Source of the DNA: Lacibacter sp. H407
GTDB taxonomy: Bacteria; Bacteroidota; Bacteroidia; Chitinophagales; Chitinophagaceae
Assembly (NCBI RefSeq): GCF_037892605.1
Contig: NZ_JBBKTU010000001.1
Location: forward strand, 1,612,001-1,676,000
Length of the DNA stretch: 64,000 nt
Direction: 5' to 3'
The notes under the pieces are model-generated. The model made no database searches, was not told the origin of the DNA, and was given only the letters and a program-made list of their open reading frames with translations. A program made the translations under genes and the position numbers. This document shows, one piece after another, positions 1-13,472 of this stretch; the stretch's first letter is position 1, and every line of letters starts with the position of its first letter.

Positions 1-1781
1 TAAGTGTAAAGTTTAATGGGAAAACATACAAGACAAAAGGTAATGCCGAAGGCAAGTGGCTCATCAAACTACCCGCAACAAAAGCAGGTGGACCTTATAC
101 TATCGACATAACTGCAAGCAACAAGATCAGCCTCAAAGAAATTTTATTTGGCGATGTTTGGTTTTGCAGCGGTCAATCAAATATGGTGCATCAACTCAAC
201 ATTCATGATGTAACCTATGCAAAAGAAATAGCCGAAGCAAATGATCCGCAGATTCGTCAATTCTGGGTGCCAACACTCACCAGTTTGCAAGGCCCGCAAC
301 AAAATTTGCCAAGTGGATACTGGAAAGCAGCCGTGGGCGAAGACATCCGACCATTCTCTGCAGTAGCTTATTTCTTTGCCAAACATTTACACGAAAAATA
401 CAAAGTACCCATCGGCATCATCAATGCAAGTGTTGGAGGTACACCGATAGAAGCATGGACGAGTGAAGAAGGATTAAAAGATTTTGCTGCATTGCAAACA
501 ACGATCAACAAAAATAAGGACACAGCTTATCTCAACAGTCTTACTCGCAGACCTCCCGGTGGTGGACCAAGACCAGCACCACCAGTTGATGCTGGTTTGA
601 GCGGAACAACAAAATGGTTTGATGTAAACTTTGTTCCTAAAGGATGGCGTTCAATCAACATCCCGGGTTATTGGGAAGACCAAGGCATTAAAGATTTGAA
701 TGGTGTTGTTTGGTACAGAAAGGAAATTGATATTCCTGCATCCATGGTTGGCAAAGCGGCCAAAGTTTTTCTTGGACGGATCATTGATGCAGATGAATTA
801 TACATCAACGGTGTGCGTGTAGGCAACACAACCTATCAATATCCACAACGCAGATACACTGTTCCTGCAACTGTATTAAAAGCAGGAAAAAATGTTTTCG
901 TTGTTCGTGTTACGAACAACGCAGGCAAGGGTGGTTTTGTACCCGATAAACCGTATTGCATTTTTGCTGGCACTGATACTGTTGATTTAAAAGGAACATG
1001 GCAATACAAAGTGGGTCTTGTAAACCGTCCATTTGCCGGAGGTGGTTTTGGTGGCGGCGGTATCAATGCACAAAATCAACCGGCGGCATTGTACAATGCA
1101 ATGATTGCGCCTGAAATAAATTATACCATCAAAGGATTTCTTTGGTACCAGGGCGAAAGCAATGCAGGCAGGCCACAGGAATACGGCGCTTTGCAAACTG
1201 CACAAATTCGTGACTGGCGCAGCAAATGGAACCAAGGTGAGTTGCCTTTTCTGTATGTGCAATTGCCCGGCTTTATGGATTATAATTATCTCCCTTCCGA
1301 AAGTGGCTGGGCCACACTTCGTCAACAGCAATTACAAACGCTTGCTGTTCCAAATACAGCAATGGCCGTGGCTATTGATCTGGGTGAGTGGAACGATATT
1401 CATCCGGATAATAAAAAAGATGTTGGTATTCGTTTGGCATTGGCAGCACGCAAACTTGCTTACAACGAAAACATCATTTACTCGGGCCCGTTATTTCAAT
1501 CGGCACAAATCGACGGCAATAAGATCGTTGTTTCATTTCAACATATAGGCAGCGGTTTAATTACAAATGATGGAGAAGAGTTGAGTGAGTTTGCTATTGC
1601 AGGTACTGATAAAAAATTTGTATGGGCCAAAGCAAAAATTGAGGGCGACAAAGTAATTGTGTGGAGCGATGAAGTGAAAGAACCAATCTATGTACGCTAT
1701 GCCTGGGCCGATAATCCGGTGCAACCGAACCTATATAACAAAGAAGGTTTACCTGCTTCACCCTTTACAACTGAAAAGTAA
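1..1781 (+). CDS. Sialate O-acetylesterase-like (SASA/CE20-type) carbohydrate acetylesterase, 5' truncated
   Basis: The reading frame is open from base 3, so the true start lies before the window. The SGNH signature G-D-V-W-F-C-S-G-Q-S-N-M places the nucleophile Ser at bases 177-179. Later come the W-Y-Q-G-E-S-N block near 1145 and the D-I-H-P block with the catalytic His at 1401-1403. Between the first two blocks (about 600-1010) sits a beta-galactosidase-type jelly-roll insert (W-Y-R-K-E-I, then L-Y-I-N-G). This split-SGNH arrangement is typical of sialate O-acetylesterase-like proteins and of CE20 esterases acting on acetylated xyloglucan or xylan. Sialic acid is unlikely as the substrate here, because the gene sits 2 bases upstream of a GH35 galactosidase in a hemicellulose cluster. 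The removed acetyl group and the exact polymer are inferred. Confidence 0.85.
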   Translation, partial: SVKFNGKTYKTKGNAEGKWLIKLPATKAGGPYTIDITASNKISLKEILFGDVWFCSGQSNMVHQLNIHDVTYAKEIAEANDPQIRQFWVPTLTSLQGPQQNLPSGYWKAAVGEDIRPFSAVAYFFAKHLHEKYKVPIGIINASVGGTPIEAWTSEEGLKDFAALQTTINKNKDTAYLNSLTRRPPGGGPRPAPPVDAGLSGTTKWFDVNFVPKGWRSINIPGYWEDQGIKDLNGVVWYRKEIDIPASMVGKAAKVFLGRIIDADELYINGVRVGNTTYQYPQRRYTVPATVLKAGKNVFVVRVTNNAGKGGFVPDKPYCIFAGTDTVDLKGTWQYKVGLVNRPFAGGGFGGGGINAQNQPAALYNAMIAPEINYTIKGFLWYQGESNAGRPQEYGALQTAQIRDWRSKWNQGELPFLYVQLPGFMDYNYLPSESGWATLRQQQLQTLAVPNTAMAVAIDLGEWNDIHPDNKKDVGIRLALAARKLAYNENIIYSGPLFQSAQIDGNKIVVSFQHIGSGLITNDGEELSEFAIAGTDKKFVWAKAKIEGDKVIVWSDEVKEPIYVRYAWADNPVQPNLYNKEGLPASPFTTEK

Positions 1782-1783
1782 AA

Positions 1784-3400
1784 ATGAACAAAGCATTCTG
1801 TTTAGTTGCAGTATTCATCATTACATTCCTTGTACGCTCTAACGGTCAGGGACAATTGCCGCATTTAGCCAAAGTGGGTAACAGAACGCAACTCATTGTA
1901 CAGGATCAACCGTTTTTGGTATTAGGCGGAGAATTGGGCAACTCAACTGCTACTACCATGGAAAACATGGAGCCGGTTTGGCCACGGCTGAAAGCTATGA
2001 ATTTGAACACAGTGCTTGTGCCCGTTTATTGGGAATTGATTGAAGCAGAAGAAGGTCGTTTTGATTTCTCACTTTATGAAGCATTGATCAAGGAAGCAAG
2101 AAAAAACAATCTCAAAATTATATTCCTGTGGTTTGGTGCATGGAAAAATAGCATGAGCAGTCACGCTCCTGCGTGGATCAAACGCAATCAACAAAAATAT
2201 CCACGTGTAAAAGATGAAAAGGGAAAGAGCCTTGAAATTTTAAGTTCGTTCAGTAAAGATGTGTTGGATGCCGATATCAAAGCATTTGAACAACTCATGA
2301 CATTTATAAAAACGGTAGATCAGCAGTATCAAACAGTGGTCATGATTCAGCCGGAAAATGAGATCGGCATGTTATCCTCTGCACGAGATTATCATCCATT
2401 GGCTGAAGAAGCGTTCAAAACAAATGTACCGGCTGAAGTGATCAGCTATCTGCAAAAAAAGAAAGATCAACTTGTACCTGAATTACAAAACGCATGGAAA
2501 CAAGCCGGTTCTAAAACAAAAGGAAACTGGCAGGAGTTGTTTGGAAAAGGATTGTACACCGATGAATTATTCATGGCGTATTACTATTCCGTATTTATGA
2601 ACAAGCTGATCGCTGCAGGAAAAAAAATCTATCCGCTGCCGATGTTTGTAAATGCAGCACTCAATCGTCCCGGTAAGTTGCCCGGTGAATATCCAAGCGC
2701 AGGTCCGCTCCCGCATTTGATGGATGTATGGAAAGCTGGCGGAACAGCTATTGATTTTTTAAGTCCTGATTTTTATAACCCTGATTTTAAACATTGGAAC
2801 GATCTGTATACACGTCAAGGCGATCCGTTGTTTATTCCTGAGCATGCGTTTGATGCTACCGTAGCAGCAAAAGCATTGTTCACATTTGCCAATTATGAAG
2901 GCATTGGCTTTTCACCATTCTCAATTGAATCAAACCACAGTGAATCGTTGGGAAAAATGTATGCACTGATACGTTCATTAACTCCGCTCATTACAAGTAA
3001 CAAGGGCAAGAATAAGATCAAAGGTGTACTGCTTACGAAAACGAACCAGGATACAGTGATCACAATAGGGAATTATGAATTTAAATGTAAGCATGATTAT
3101 ACATTAAGCTGGACTCCCGGCAGCCGTACCGATGATTGGCCTTATGCAAGCGCCATGATCATTCAAACCGGTGAAGATGAATTTTATGTTGCAGGAACCG
3201 GAGTGGTGATCACTTTTTCAAACAGTAAAAACAAAAATCAAAACGTGGGTTTGCTGAAAGTTGATGAAGGAATATTTGATAACAACGTATGGAAAGTGAT
3301 CCGTCATTTGAATGGTGATCAAACACATCAAGGCCGGCATGTAAATATCCCAACCAATCAAATTGCGATACAAAAAGTAACCTTATACAATTACGACTGA
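1784..3400 (+). CDS. GH35 family beta-galactosidase (DUF5597-type)
   Basis: A secreted glycoside hydrolase of 538 residues. A signal peptide (about 1-21) precedes a TIM barrel. The likely acid/base is E193 in Q-P-E-N-E-I-G, and the likely nucleophile is E353 in I-P-E-H-A. The C-terminal third has the DUF5597 beta-sandwich character of bacterial GH35 enzymes related to Cellvibrio Bgl35A, which removes galactose from xyloglucan side chains. It starts 2 bases after the upstream acetylesterase, so the two are surely cotranscribed. With the GH95 enzyme two genes on, it would fit trimming of fucosyl-galactosyl side chains. The window has no recognisable endo-xyloglucanase, so xyloglucan remains an inference; galactosylated xylan is an alternative. 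Confidence 0.85.
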   Translation: MNKAFCLVAVFIITFLVRSNGQGQLPHLAKVGNRTQLIVQDQPFLVLGGELGNSTATTMENMEPVWPRLKAMNLNTVLVPVYWELIEAEEGRFDFSLYEALIKEARKNNLKIIFLWFGAWKNSMSSHAPAWIKRNQQKYPRVKDEKGKSLEILSSFSKDVLDADIKAFEQLMTFIKTVDQQYQTVVMIQPENEIGMLSSARDYHPLAEEAFKTNVPAEVISYLQKKKDQLVPELQNAWKQAGSKTKGNWQELFGKGLYTDELFMAYYYSVFMNKLIAAGKKIYPLPMFVNAALNRPGKLPGEYPSAGPLPHLMDVWKAGGTAIDFLSPDFYNPDFKHWNDLYTRQGDPLFIPEHAFDATVAAKALFTFANYEGIGFSPFSIESNHSESLGKMYALIRSLTPLITSNKGKNKIKGVLLTKTNQDTVITIGNYEFKCKHDYTLSWTPGSRTDDWPYASAMIIQTGEDEFYVAGTGVVITFSNSKNKNQNVGLLKVDEGIFDNNVWKVIRHLNGDQTHQGRHVNIPTNQIAIQKVTLYNYD

Positions 3401-3438
3401 TCCTTTCATCGCATCAATAAAAAACGAACATGAAATGA

Positions 3439-3491
3439 GCCATAAAAATTATCGAGTAATTTAAACCAATAGTGATGATAATTTTTATGGC
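3439..3491. repeat. Perfect 15-bp inverted repeat (hairpin) between GH35 and CE15 genes
   Basis: The arm GCCATAAAAATTATC at 3439-3453 is the exact reverse complement of 3477-3491, with a 23-base loop. It fills most of the 130-base gap after the GH35 stop. The stem is A/T-rich and not followed by a T tract, so it does not look like a classical terminator. It could be an RNA-stability hairpin, a partial terminator separating expression of the two halves, or a regulator site. Confidence 0.6.
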
Positions 3492-3530
3492 GAATAACAT
3501 GTGACCAATTCCTAAAATAAAAATGAACAC

Positions 3531-5078
3531 ATGAAAAAAAACAGATTCTTTTTACTCATAGCTATCATCAGTACTTGCATCAGCAATGCACAGGTTTCTG
3601 TTATTGACAGCAGTAAGTATCCAAAGCTAACAATGTTTACTGCACAACAGGATCAGGCGAATATGATGCAGCAGTTAGGAATTAAAAAACTGAGACCGGG
3701 CAAAAGCGGAAATGTACAGGATCCGAACTCAGCAAATTATGATGAAGCTTTAGCAAACCCTTGTCCGCAATTGCCCGATGCACTTACGTTGAAAAACGGA
3801 AAGAAAATTACAACGGCTGATCAATGGTGGAAACAACGCAGAGGAGAAATTGTAGCCGATTTTGAAACAGAAGTGTATGGAAAAATTCCCGCCAACACAC
3901 CCAAGGTTACATGGATCACAAAAATTACCGATTATGAATTTGTGGGACGCACACCGGTTATTGCACGACAAATGATTGGTCGTGTTGACAACAGTGCTTA
4001 TCCGCTCATCAATGTAAACATCAACATGGTGTTGGTGTTACCTACGAATGTAAAAGGACCCGTACCGGTGTTGATCATGTTTGGTTTTCCTTCATTGCCT
4101 GCGCCTGCACAACCGAATCCGGCTGATATGGAAAAGATCAATCAGGCATTCAAAGAACTGATGATCAAAACCGATCCTGAAATGAAAGCGATCTTCGAAC
4201 GCTATCCTGCATATAATCCTATTACACGACTAGCCGGGCCTAACTTTTTTGCACCGCCACCCGCAAGTGATCCTTCACCAACAGAACAATTGTTGGCTGC
4301 CGGTTGGGGTTATTGTGTAATAGAACCAAATAGTATACAAGCCGATAATGGTGCCGGACTTACAAGAGGTATTATTGGTTTGGTGAATAAAGGACAACCA
4401 CGCAAGCCCTACGATTGGGGCGCTTTACGTGCATGGGGCTGGGGTGCATCACGTGCATTGGATTTTTTTGAAACAGATACATTGATCAATGCAAAGCAAG
4501 TGGGTATTGAAGGTGTTTCCCGTTATGGAAAAGCAGCATTAGTAACGATGGCATTTGATCAACGTTTTGCAATTGGCTTAATTGGTTCATCGGGCAAAGG
4601 TGGTGTTACACTTCATCGTCGTGTGTTTGGTGAAACAGTTGAAAATCTTGCAGGCAGTGGTGCTCATCACTGGATGGCAGGTAACTATTTAAAATATGCA
4701 ACCGCAGAATCTTCATTCGGCAGTAAAACAGGTTGTGATCTTCCGGTTGATTCGCATGAGCTATTGGCGCTATGTGCACCACGTGCTGTTTTTGTAAGCT
4801 ATGGTATTCCGGAGAAAGGTGATGCAAACTGGCTCGATCAGAAAGGAAGTTACCAGGCAACGATCGCTGCAGGATCGGTATTTAAATTACTCGGTGCAAA
4901 AGATCTTGGTGTGAGTAATGATTATATGAATGAAAAAATGCCACCCATGTTAACCGATATGCTGGATGGACATTTAGCATGGCGACAGCATGATGGAGGA
5001 CATACCGATGCACCGAACTTTAAATTCTTTATACCGTGGGCAAACAGAATGCTTTCTTATACAAGAGCAGCCCGTTAA
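3531..5078 (+). CDS. CE15 family glucuronoyl esterase
   Basis: A secreted alpha/beta hydrolase of 515 residues with an N-terminal signal peptide ending near S-N-A-Q. The CE15 nucleophile motif G-V-S-R-Y-G-K puts the Ser at residue 330. The block S-S-G-K-G-G follows, and the C-terminal H-D-G-G-H-T offers the catalytic His (H487 or H491). CE15 enzymes cut the ester between lignin alcohols and 4-O-methyl-glucuronic acid of glucuronoxylan. The gene is 17 bases upstream of GH95, in the same run of hemicellulases. General annotation pipelines often call such proteins acetylxylan esterase; the G-x-S-R-x-G motif favours CE15. No GH67 or GH115 alpha-glucuronidase is visible in the window to finish the side chain. 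Confidence 0.85.
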   Translation: MKKNRFFLLIAIISTCISNAQVSVIDSSKYPKLTMFTAQQDQANMMQQLGIKKLRPGKSGNVQDPNSANYDEALANPCPQLPDALTLKNGKKITTADQWWKQRRGEIVADFETEVYGKIPANTPKVTWITKITDYEFVGRTPVIARQMIGRVDNSAYPLINVNINMVLVLPTNVKGPVPVLIMFGFPSLPAPAQPNPADMEKINQAFKELMIKTDPEMKAIFERYPAYNPITRLAGPNFFAPPPASDPSPTEQLLAAGWGYCVIEPNSIQADNGAGLTRGIIGLVNKGQPRKPYDWGALRAWGWGASRALDFFETDTLINAKQVGIEGVSRYGKAALVTMAFDQRFAIGLIGSSGKGGVTLHRRVFGETVENLAGSGAHHWMAGNYLKYATAESSFGSKTGCDLPVDSHELLALCAPRAVFVSYGIPEKGDANWLDQKGSYQATIAAGSVFKLLGAKDLGVSNDYMNEKMPPMLTDMLDGHLAWRQHDGGHTDAPNFKFFIPWANRMLSYTRAAR

Positions 5079-5095
5079 AAAAACATCTCTGAGAA

Positions 5096-7558
5096 ATGAA
5101 AAACAGTTTCCTATTTTTTAGTTTGATCGTTTCAGTTGCCAGTTTTGCACAAACGAATCCGGGGTTGAAGCTATGGTACAACACACCCTCGGGTAAAACA
5201 TGGGAAAATGCATTGCCCATTGGCAACGGACGATTAGGTGCGATGATCTACGGCAACGTTTCAACCGAAACAATTCAGTTGAACGAACATACATTGTGGA
5301 GCGGAAGCCCGAACAGAAACGATAATCCGCTTGCATTGGATTCGTTAGCTCAGCTTCGCCAATTGATATTTGATGGCAAGCAAAAAGAAGCTGAACGTTT
5401 AGCCAACAGAGTCATCATCAGCAAAAAATCACACGGGCAAATGTTTGAACCTGCCGGTGAATTGCATCTTCGTTTTGAAGGCCATGATAGCTACAGTAAC
5501 TATTACCGTGAACTGGATATTGAAAAAGCAATTGCCAAAACAAGATACAGCGTTGCAGGCATCAATTATACAAGAGAAGTGCTGGCTTCCTTTCCTGATC
5601 GTGTGATCGTGATGCATCTTACCGCCAGTAAACCCAACAGTATTTCATTCACTGCTTTCTATACATCTGTTCTTCCGAATACGCAACGAAAAACCGTTGG
5701 CGGAAAACAATTGACGATCGCCGGCACAACGGTTGATCATGAAGGCGTAAAAGGAATGCTTCGCTACAAAGGCATTTCACAAATAAAAACAGAAGGTGGT
5801 ACTTCTTCTTCAAATGATACTTCTATCAATATTAAAAATGCAAACGCCGTTACTATTTATATTTCCATTGCAACAAGTTTTAATAACTACAATGATGTAA
5901 GCGGAAATGAAAATGAACGTGCAGCTTCTTATCTCAACAAAGCAGTTGCAAAATCATTTTTACAGATCAAGCCATTGCATATTGCAGCGTATCAAAAATA
6001 TTTCAATCGTGTAAAGATCGATCTGGGTACAACCGATGCAGCAATTCATCCAACCAATGAACGGTTGAAGAATTTTAATACCGTCAACGATCCGCAGTTT
6101 GTTGCATTGTACTATCAGTTTGGTCGTTACTTACTGATCTCTTCTTCGCAACCCGGAGGACAACCTGCAAACCTGCAAGGTATCTGGAATAATAAACTCC
6201 GTCCACCATGGGACAGCAAGTACACCATCAACATCAATACAGAAATGAATTACTGGCCGGCAGAAAAAACAAATTTGTCGGAGTTGCATGAGCCATTGTT
6301 ACAAATGGTGAAAGAGTTATCGATAACAGGTGTGCAAACGGCAAAAGATATGTATGGTGCAAGAGGTTGGATGGCGCATCACAATACAGACATCTGGCGT
6401 GCAACCGGTGCAGTGGATGGTGCATTTTGGGGAGCATGGGCCAATGGTGGCGGTTGGTTAAGTCAGCATTTGTGGGAACATTATTTGTACAATGGCAATA
6501 AAACGTTTTTGGCAACTGCTTATCCGGTGTTAAAAGGTGCAGCGTTATTTTATGTTGATTTTTTAATGGAGCATCCAACTAAAAAATGGTTACTGATGAA
6601 TCCCGATATGTCGCCGGAGAACGCACCTAAAGCACATCAAGGATCTTCACTTGATGCAGGAACAACCATGACCAATCAAATTGTGTTTGATGTATTCAGT
6701 TCAACGATACGTGCAGCAGAAATTTTGAAGAAAGACAAATCGTTTGTTGACTCACTCAAAAAAATGCGTGATCGTTTGGCGCCGATGCATATTGGTCAGC
6801 ATGGTCAATTACAGGAATGGCTCGATGATATTGATGATCCGAACGACAAGCATCGTCATATTTCACACCTCTATGGTTTGTTTCCTTCCAACCAGATCTC
6901 AGCTTACCGAACAGCACAACTACACAGTGCAGCAAAAATTACATTATTGCATCGGGGCGATATTTCAACAGGATGGAGCATGGGTTGGAAAGTAAACTGG
7001 TGGGCAAAAATGCTGGATGGCGATCATGCATACAAACTCATCCAGAATCAATTAACACCGGTTGGCACTGTTGAAGGTGGCGGTGGTACATACAACAATC
7101 TGTTTGATGCACACGCTCCTTTTCAAATCGATGGAAATTTTGGTTGTACATCGGGCATCACTGAAATGCTGATGCAGAGTGCAGACGGAGCGATTAATTT
7201 GCTTCCTGCATTACCTGCTGTCTGGAAAAGCGGTGGAAGTATTACCGGGCTGCGTGCAAGAGGTGGTTTTGAAATTGTAAGCATGGAATGGAAAAACGGA
7301 ACAGTTGTGAAAGCAGTGATCAAATCAACCTTAGGCGGCAATTTGAGAGTAAGGGTGCCCAATCAAATGAGGTCAACGGGTGGCTCAGCTTTCAAGAATG
7401 CAGTTGGTGAAAACCCAAATCCCTTTTATGCAACAGAAACCATCAAAGAACCTGTTGTTTCTGAAAAAGCAACCATTGCACCTCTGCTGTTAAGCAAAAC
7501 GTTTTTGTACGATATCGCTACAAAACCCGGACAAACGATAACGCTGATAGCAGAATGA
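5096..7558 (+). CDS. GH95 family alpha-L-fucosidase / alpha-L-galactosidase
   Basis: A full-length family member of 820 residues with a signal peptide (about 1-18). The N-terminal beta domain begins L-W-Y-N-T-P-S and carries the typical [10 protein letters not shown] block. The (alpha/alpha)6 barrel carries N-I-N-T (N379 and N381), Q-E-W (E574) and I-D-G-N-F-G (D679). These match the Asn, Glu and Asp positions used by the Bifidobacterium AfcA inverting mechanism. GH95 removes terminal alpha-1,2-fucose or alpha-L-galactose from xyloglucan or complex xylan side chains. It is the last gene before a 352-base spacer, so it may end the first transcription unit. The choice between fucose and galactose cannot be made from sequence alone. 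Confidence 0.9.
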   Translation: MKNSFLFFSLIVSVASFAQTNPGLKLWYNTPSGKTWENALPIGNGRLGAMIYGNVSTETIQLNEHTLWSGSPNRNDNPLALDSLAQLRQLIFDGKQKEAERLANRVIISKKSHGQMFEPAGELHLRFEGHDSYSNYYRELDIEKAIAKTRYSVAGINYTREVLASFPDRVIVMHLTASKPNSISFTAFYTSVLPNTQRKTVGGKQLTIAGTTVDHEGVKGMLRYKGISQIKTEGGTSSSNDTSINIKNANAVTIYISIATSFNNYNDVSGNENERAASYLNKAVAKSFLQIKPLHIAAYQKYFNRVKIDLGTTDAAIHPTNERLKNFNTVNDPQFVALYYQFGRYLLISSSQPGGQPANLQGIWNNKLRPPWDSKYTININTEMNYWPAEKTNLSELHEPLLQMVKELSITGVQTAKDMYGARGWMAHHNTDIWRATGAVDGAFWGAWANGGGWLSQHLWEHYLYNGNKTFLATAYPVLKGAALFYVDFLMEHPTKKWLLMNPDMSPENAPKAHQGSSLDAGTTMTNQIVFDVFSSTIRAAEILKKDKSFVDSLKKMRDRLAPMHIGQHGQLQEWLDDIDDPNDKHRHISHLYGLFPSNQISAYRTAQLHSAAKITLLHRGDISTGWSMGWKVNWWAKMLDGDHAYKLIQNQLTPVGTVEGGGGTYNNLFDAHAPFQIDGNFGCTSGITEMLMQSADGAINLLPALPAVWKSGGSITGLRARGGFEIVSMEWKNGTVVKAVIKSTLGGNLRVRVPNQMRSTGGSAFKNAVGENPNPFYATETIKEPVVSEKATIAPLLLSKTFLYDIATKPGQTITLIAE

Positions 7559-7910
7559 TCTCGACACGATAAACCAGCATCGAAACAAAAGTGAACCCCG
7601 GTTTTTGTCCAGCCATTTTACGAACGATTGGTATTTAATTCTGATGTATTGTGTAATATTTTCCGCTGTGGTTTTTTGGAAGTTTAAGATAGCAGGCCTC
7701 GGTAACTTGTAGCGTTTAACACAATTCAACCACTAACGAAAAATTGCTTGACTATTTCATCAACTGCCGCCACTGTTGCGGGCAATTTTGGCAACAGGAA
7801 TAGCCTGTATTGTCCAAAGCCCGTAATCAGCCATTCAAGAAGATCTTAAACCTTCGGTATTAGTTCAGCACAGTCAGGTACTCACGCAAAACTTAAACGA
7901 AAGCAAAAAA
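7559..7910. other. 352-base spacer / possible leader before the CE1 esterase array
   Basis: This is the longest gene-free gap in the left half and holds no convincing reading frame. It contains a 7-bp inverted repeat, CTGTTGC at 7773-7779 with GCAACAG at 7791-7797 (11-base loop). The right arm overlaps a competing small hairpin, ACAGG/CCTGT, so the two would be mutually exclusive. I found no clear TTTG/TAnnTTTG promoter. The gap is the best place for a promoter and 5' leader of the 7911-31939 gene run. Confidence 0.4.
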
Positions 7911-10159
<2,249 letters not shown>

Positions 10160-10195
10160 ACCAATAAATATCTCTTTAACCTTAAAACCTGACAT

Positions 10196-11422
10196 ATGAA
10201 TCGTCAATCAGTTTTTTTATTCGCTGCATTGCTTGTAAGCACAATGTGTTTTTCGCAAACCGAGATCAAAGAAGATTTTAAACCATCTCCATTTAATCAA
10301 CCATTTCAGGCATACCCACAGGTAAACTCACAAGGTTATGCAAGGTTTAGAATTTATGCACCCAATGCAGATAGTGTTAGAGTAAGTCTTGGTCTTGGTG
10401 GCCAAGGAGGAACAAAATTACTGAAGGCAGATAGCGGCTATTTCATTGGAACTACTGCAGGCCCGATGGATGAAGGTTTTCATTATTACAGAGTAAATGT
10501 TGATGGTGCTACGTTTAATGATCCCGGCACCGGATTCTTTTATGGATCGCAACGCTGGGAAAGCGGCATTGAAATTCCTGCAAAAGACCAGGACATTTAT
10601 GCATTGAAAGATGTACCACATGGCAATATGCAGCACATCATTTTTCCATCGAAAAGTACCAACACGCAAAGAGCAGCAGTGGTATATACTCCTCCCGGCT
10701 ATGAAAAAGGCAATACAAAATATCCTGTGCTCTACCTGCAACATGGCTGGGGCGAGAATGAAACCTCATGGGCTGTACAGGGAAAAACAAACCTCATCAT
10801 GGATAACATGATCGCATCAGGAAGAATAAAACCTTTCATTGTTGTAATGACGTATGGTATGACGAATACCGGTATGCCAATCGGTCGCAGACCAACGCCA
10901 CCACCTGCTCCGGCTGGTACAACAACAACAACCCCTACTCCTGCACCTCCCGCCGGAGGTGGAATGGGTGCACCGGGTAGAGTAGCTACAGGAATTACTG
11001 CTGGTGAAATTACCGGCGTGGGTGCATTTCAAACTGTATTACTCGATGAATTAATTCCTTACATCGATGCACACTTCCGCACAAAAGCCAACAGAGACAA
11101 CAGGGCGATGGCCGGTTTATCAATGGGTGGTTTTGAAACGCATACGATCACATTAGCAAAGCCGGAAGTATTTGGTTATTGGGGATTATTAAGCGGTGGC
11201 AATTATACACCTGCGCAACTGGAAGGTAAAATGAAACCAAAATATATTTTTATTTCCTACGGAAGTAAAGAAACCCGTGGTGCTGAAGCGCTTCCTAAAG
11301 TAGAAGCAGATTTAAAAGCTGCAGGCTATAAAGTGGCTACCTATGTTTCGCCAGGCACAGCACATGAATTTCAAAGCTGGCGGAGAAGTTTATACGAAAT
11401 GGCACCATCTCTTTTTAATTAA
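10196..11422 (+). CDS. CE1-like esterase with CBM48-like domain and Pro/Thr-rich insert, copy 3
   Basis: Secreted, 408 residues, signal peptide to about 21. A CBM48-like domain (about 40-135) precedes the esterase domain with S309 (G-L-S-M-G-G) and H390 (A-H-E-F). Where copies 1 and 2 have the catalytic Asp, this protein has Y-G-S-K-E-T, so E359 may serve as the acid, or the acid lies elsewhere. Residues about 231-262 form an unusual Pro/Thr/Gly-rich insert just before the segment leading to the nucleophile, likely a flexible surface loop. It sits in the tandem array 36 bases after copy 2. Function as a hemicellulose esterase is inferred from family and context. Confidence 0.83.
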   Translation: MNRQSVFLFAALLVSTMCFSQTEIKEDFKPSPFNQPFQAYPQVNSQGYARFRIYAPNADSVRVSLGLGGQGGTKLLKADSGYFIGTTAGPMDEGFHYYRVNVDGATFNDPGTGFFYGSQRWESGIEIPAKDQDIYALKDVPHGNMQHIIFPSKSTNTQRAAVVYTPPGYEKGNTKYPVLYLQHGWGENETSWAVQGKTNLIMDNMIASGRIKPFIVVMTYGMTNTGMPIGRRPTPPPAPAGTTTTTPTPAPPAGGGMGAPGRVATGITAGEITGVGAFQTVLLDELIPYIDAHFRTKANRDNRAMAGLSMGGFETHTITLAKPEVFGYWGLLSGGNYTPAQLEGKMKPKYIFISYGSKETRGAEALPKVEADLKAAGYKVATYVSPGTAHEFQSWRRSLYEMAPSLFN

Positions 11423-11458
11423 GCATCCGTTTACAACCGGTTCATTCAAAGCCGATAA

Positions 11459-13393
<1,935 letters not shown>

Positions 13394-13472
13394 CGATTGG
13401 TAAATAAACAGGGAGCATATTGTATAGAAAGATTCTCTCATTGATAAAAAACCATAAAACAATGGTCACTTT

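Noticed and set aside
1-1781. Sialic acid metabolism suggested by the sialate O-acetylesterase signature
   Set aside because: No neuraminidase or sialate lyase is present; the hemicellulose context points to plant acetyl esters.
7490-7729. Open frame of 79 codons on the minus strand in the 7559-7910 spacer
   Set aside because: It overlaps the GH95 end, has no family motif and a composition unlike the neighbours.
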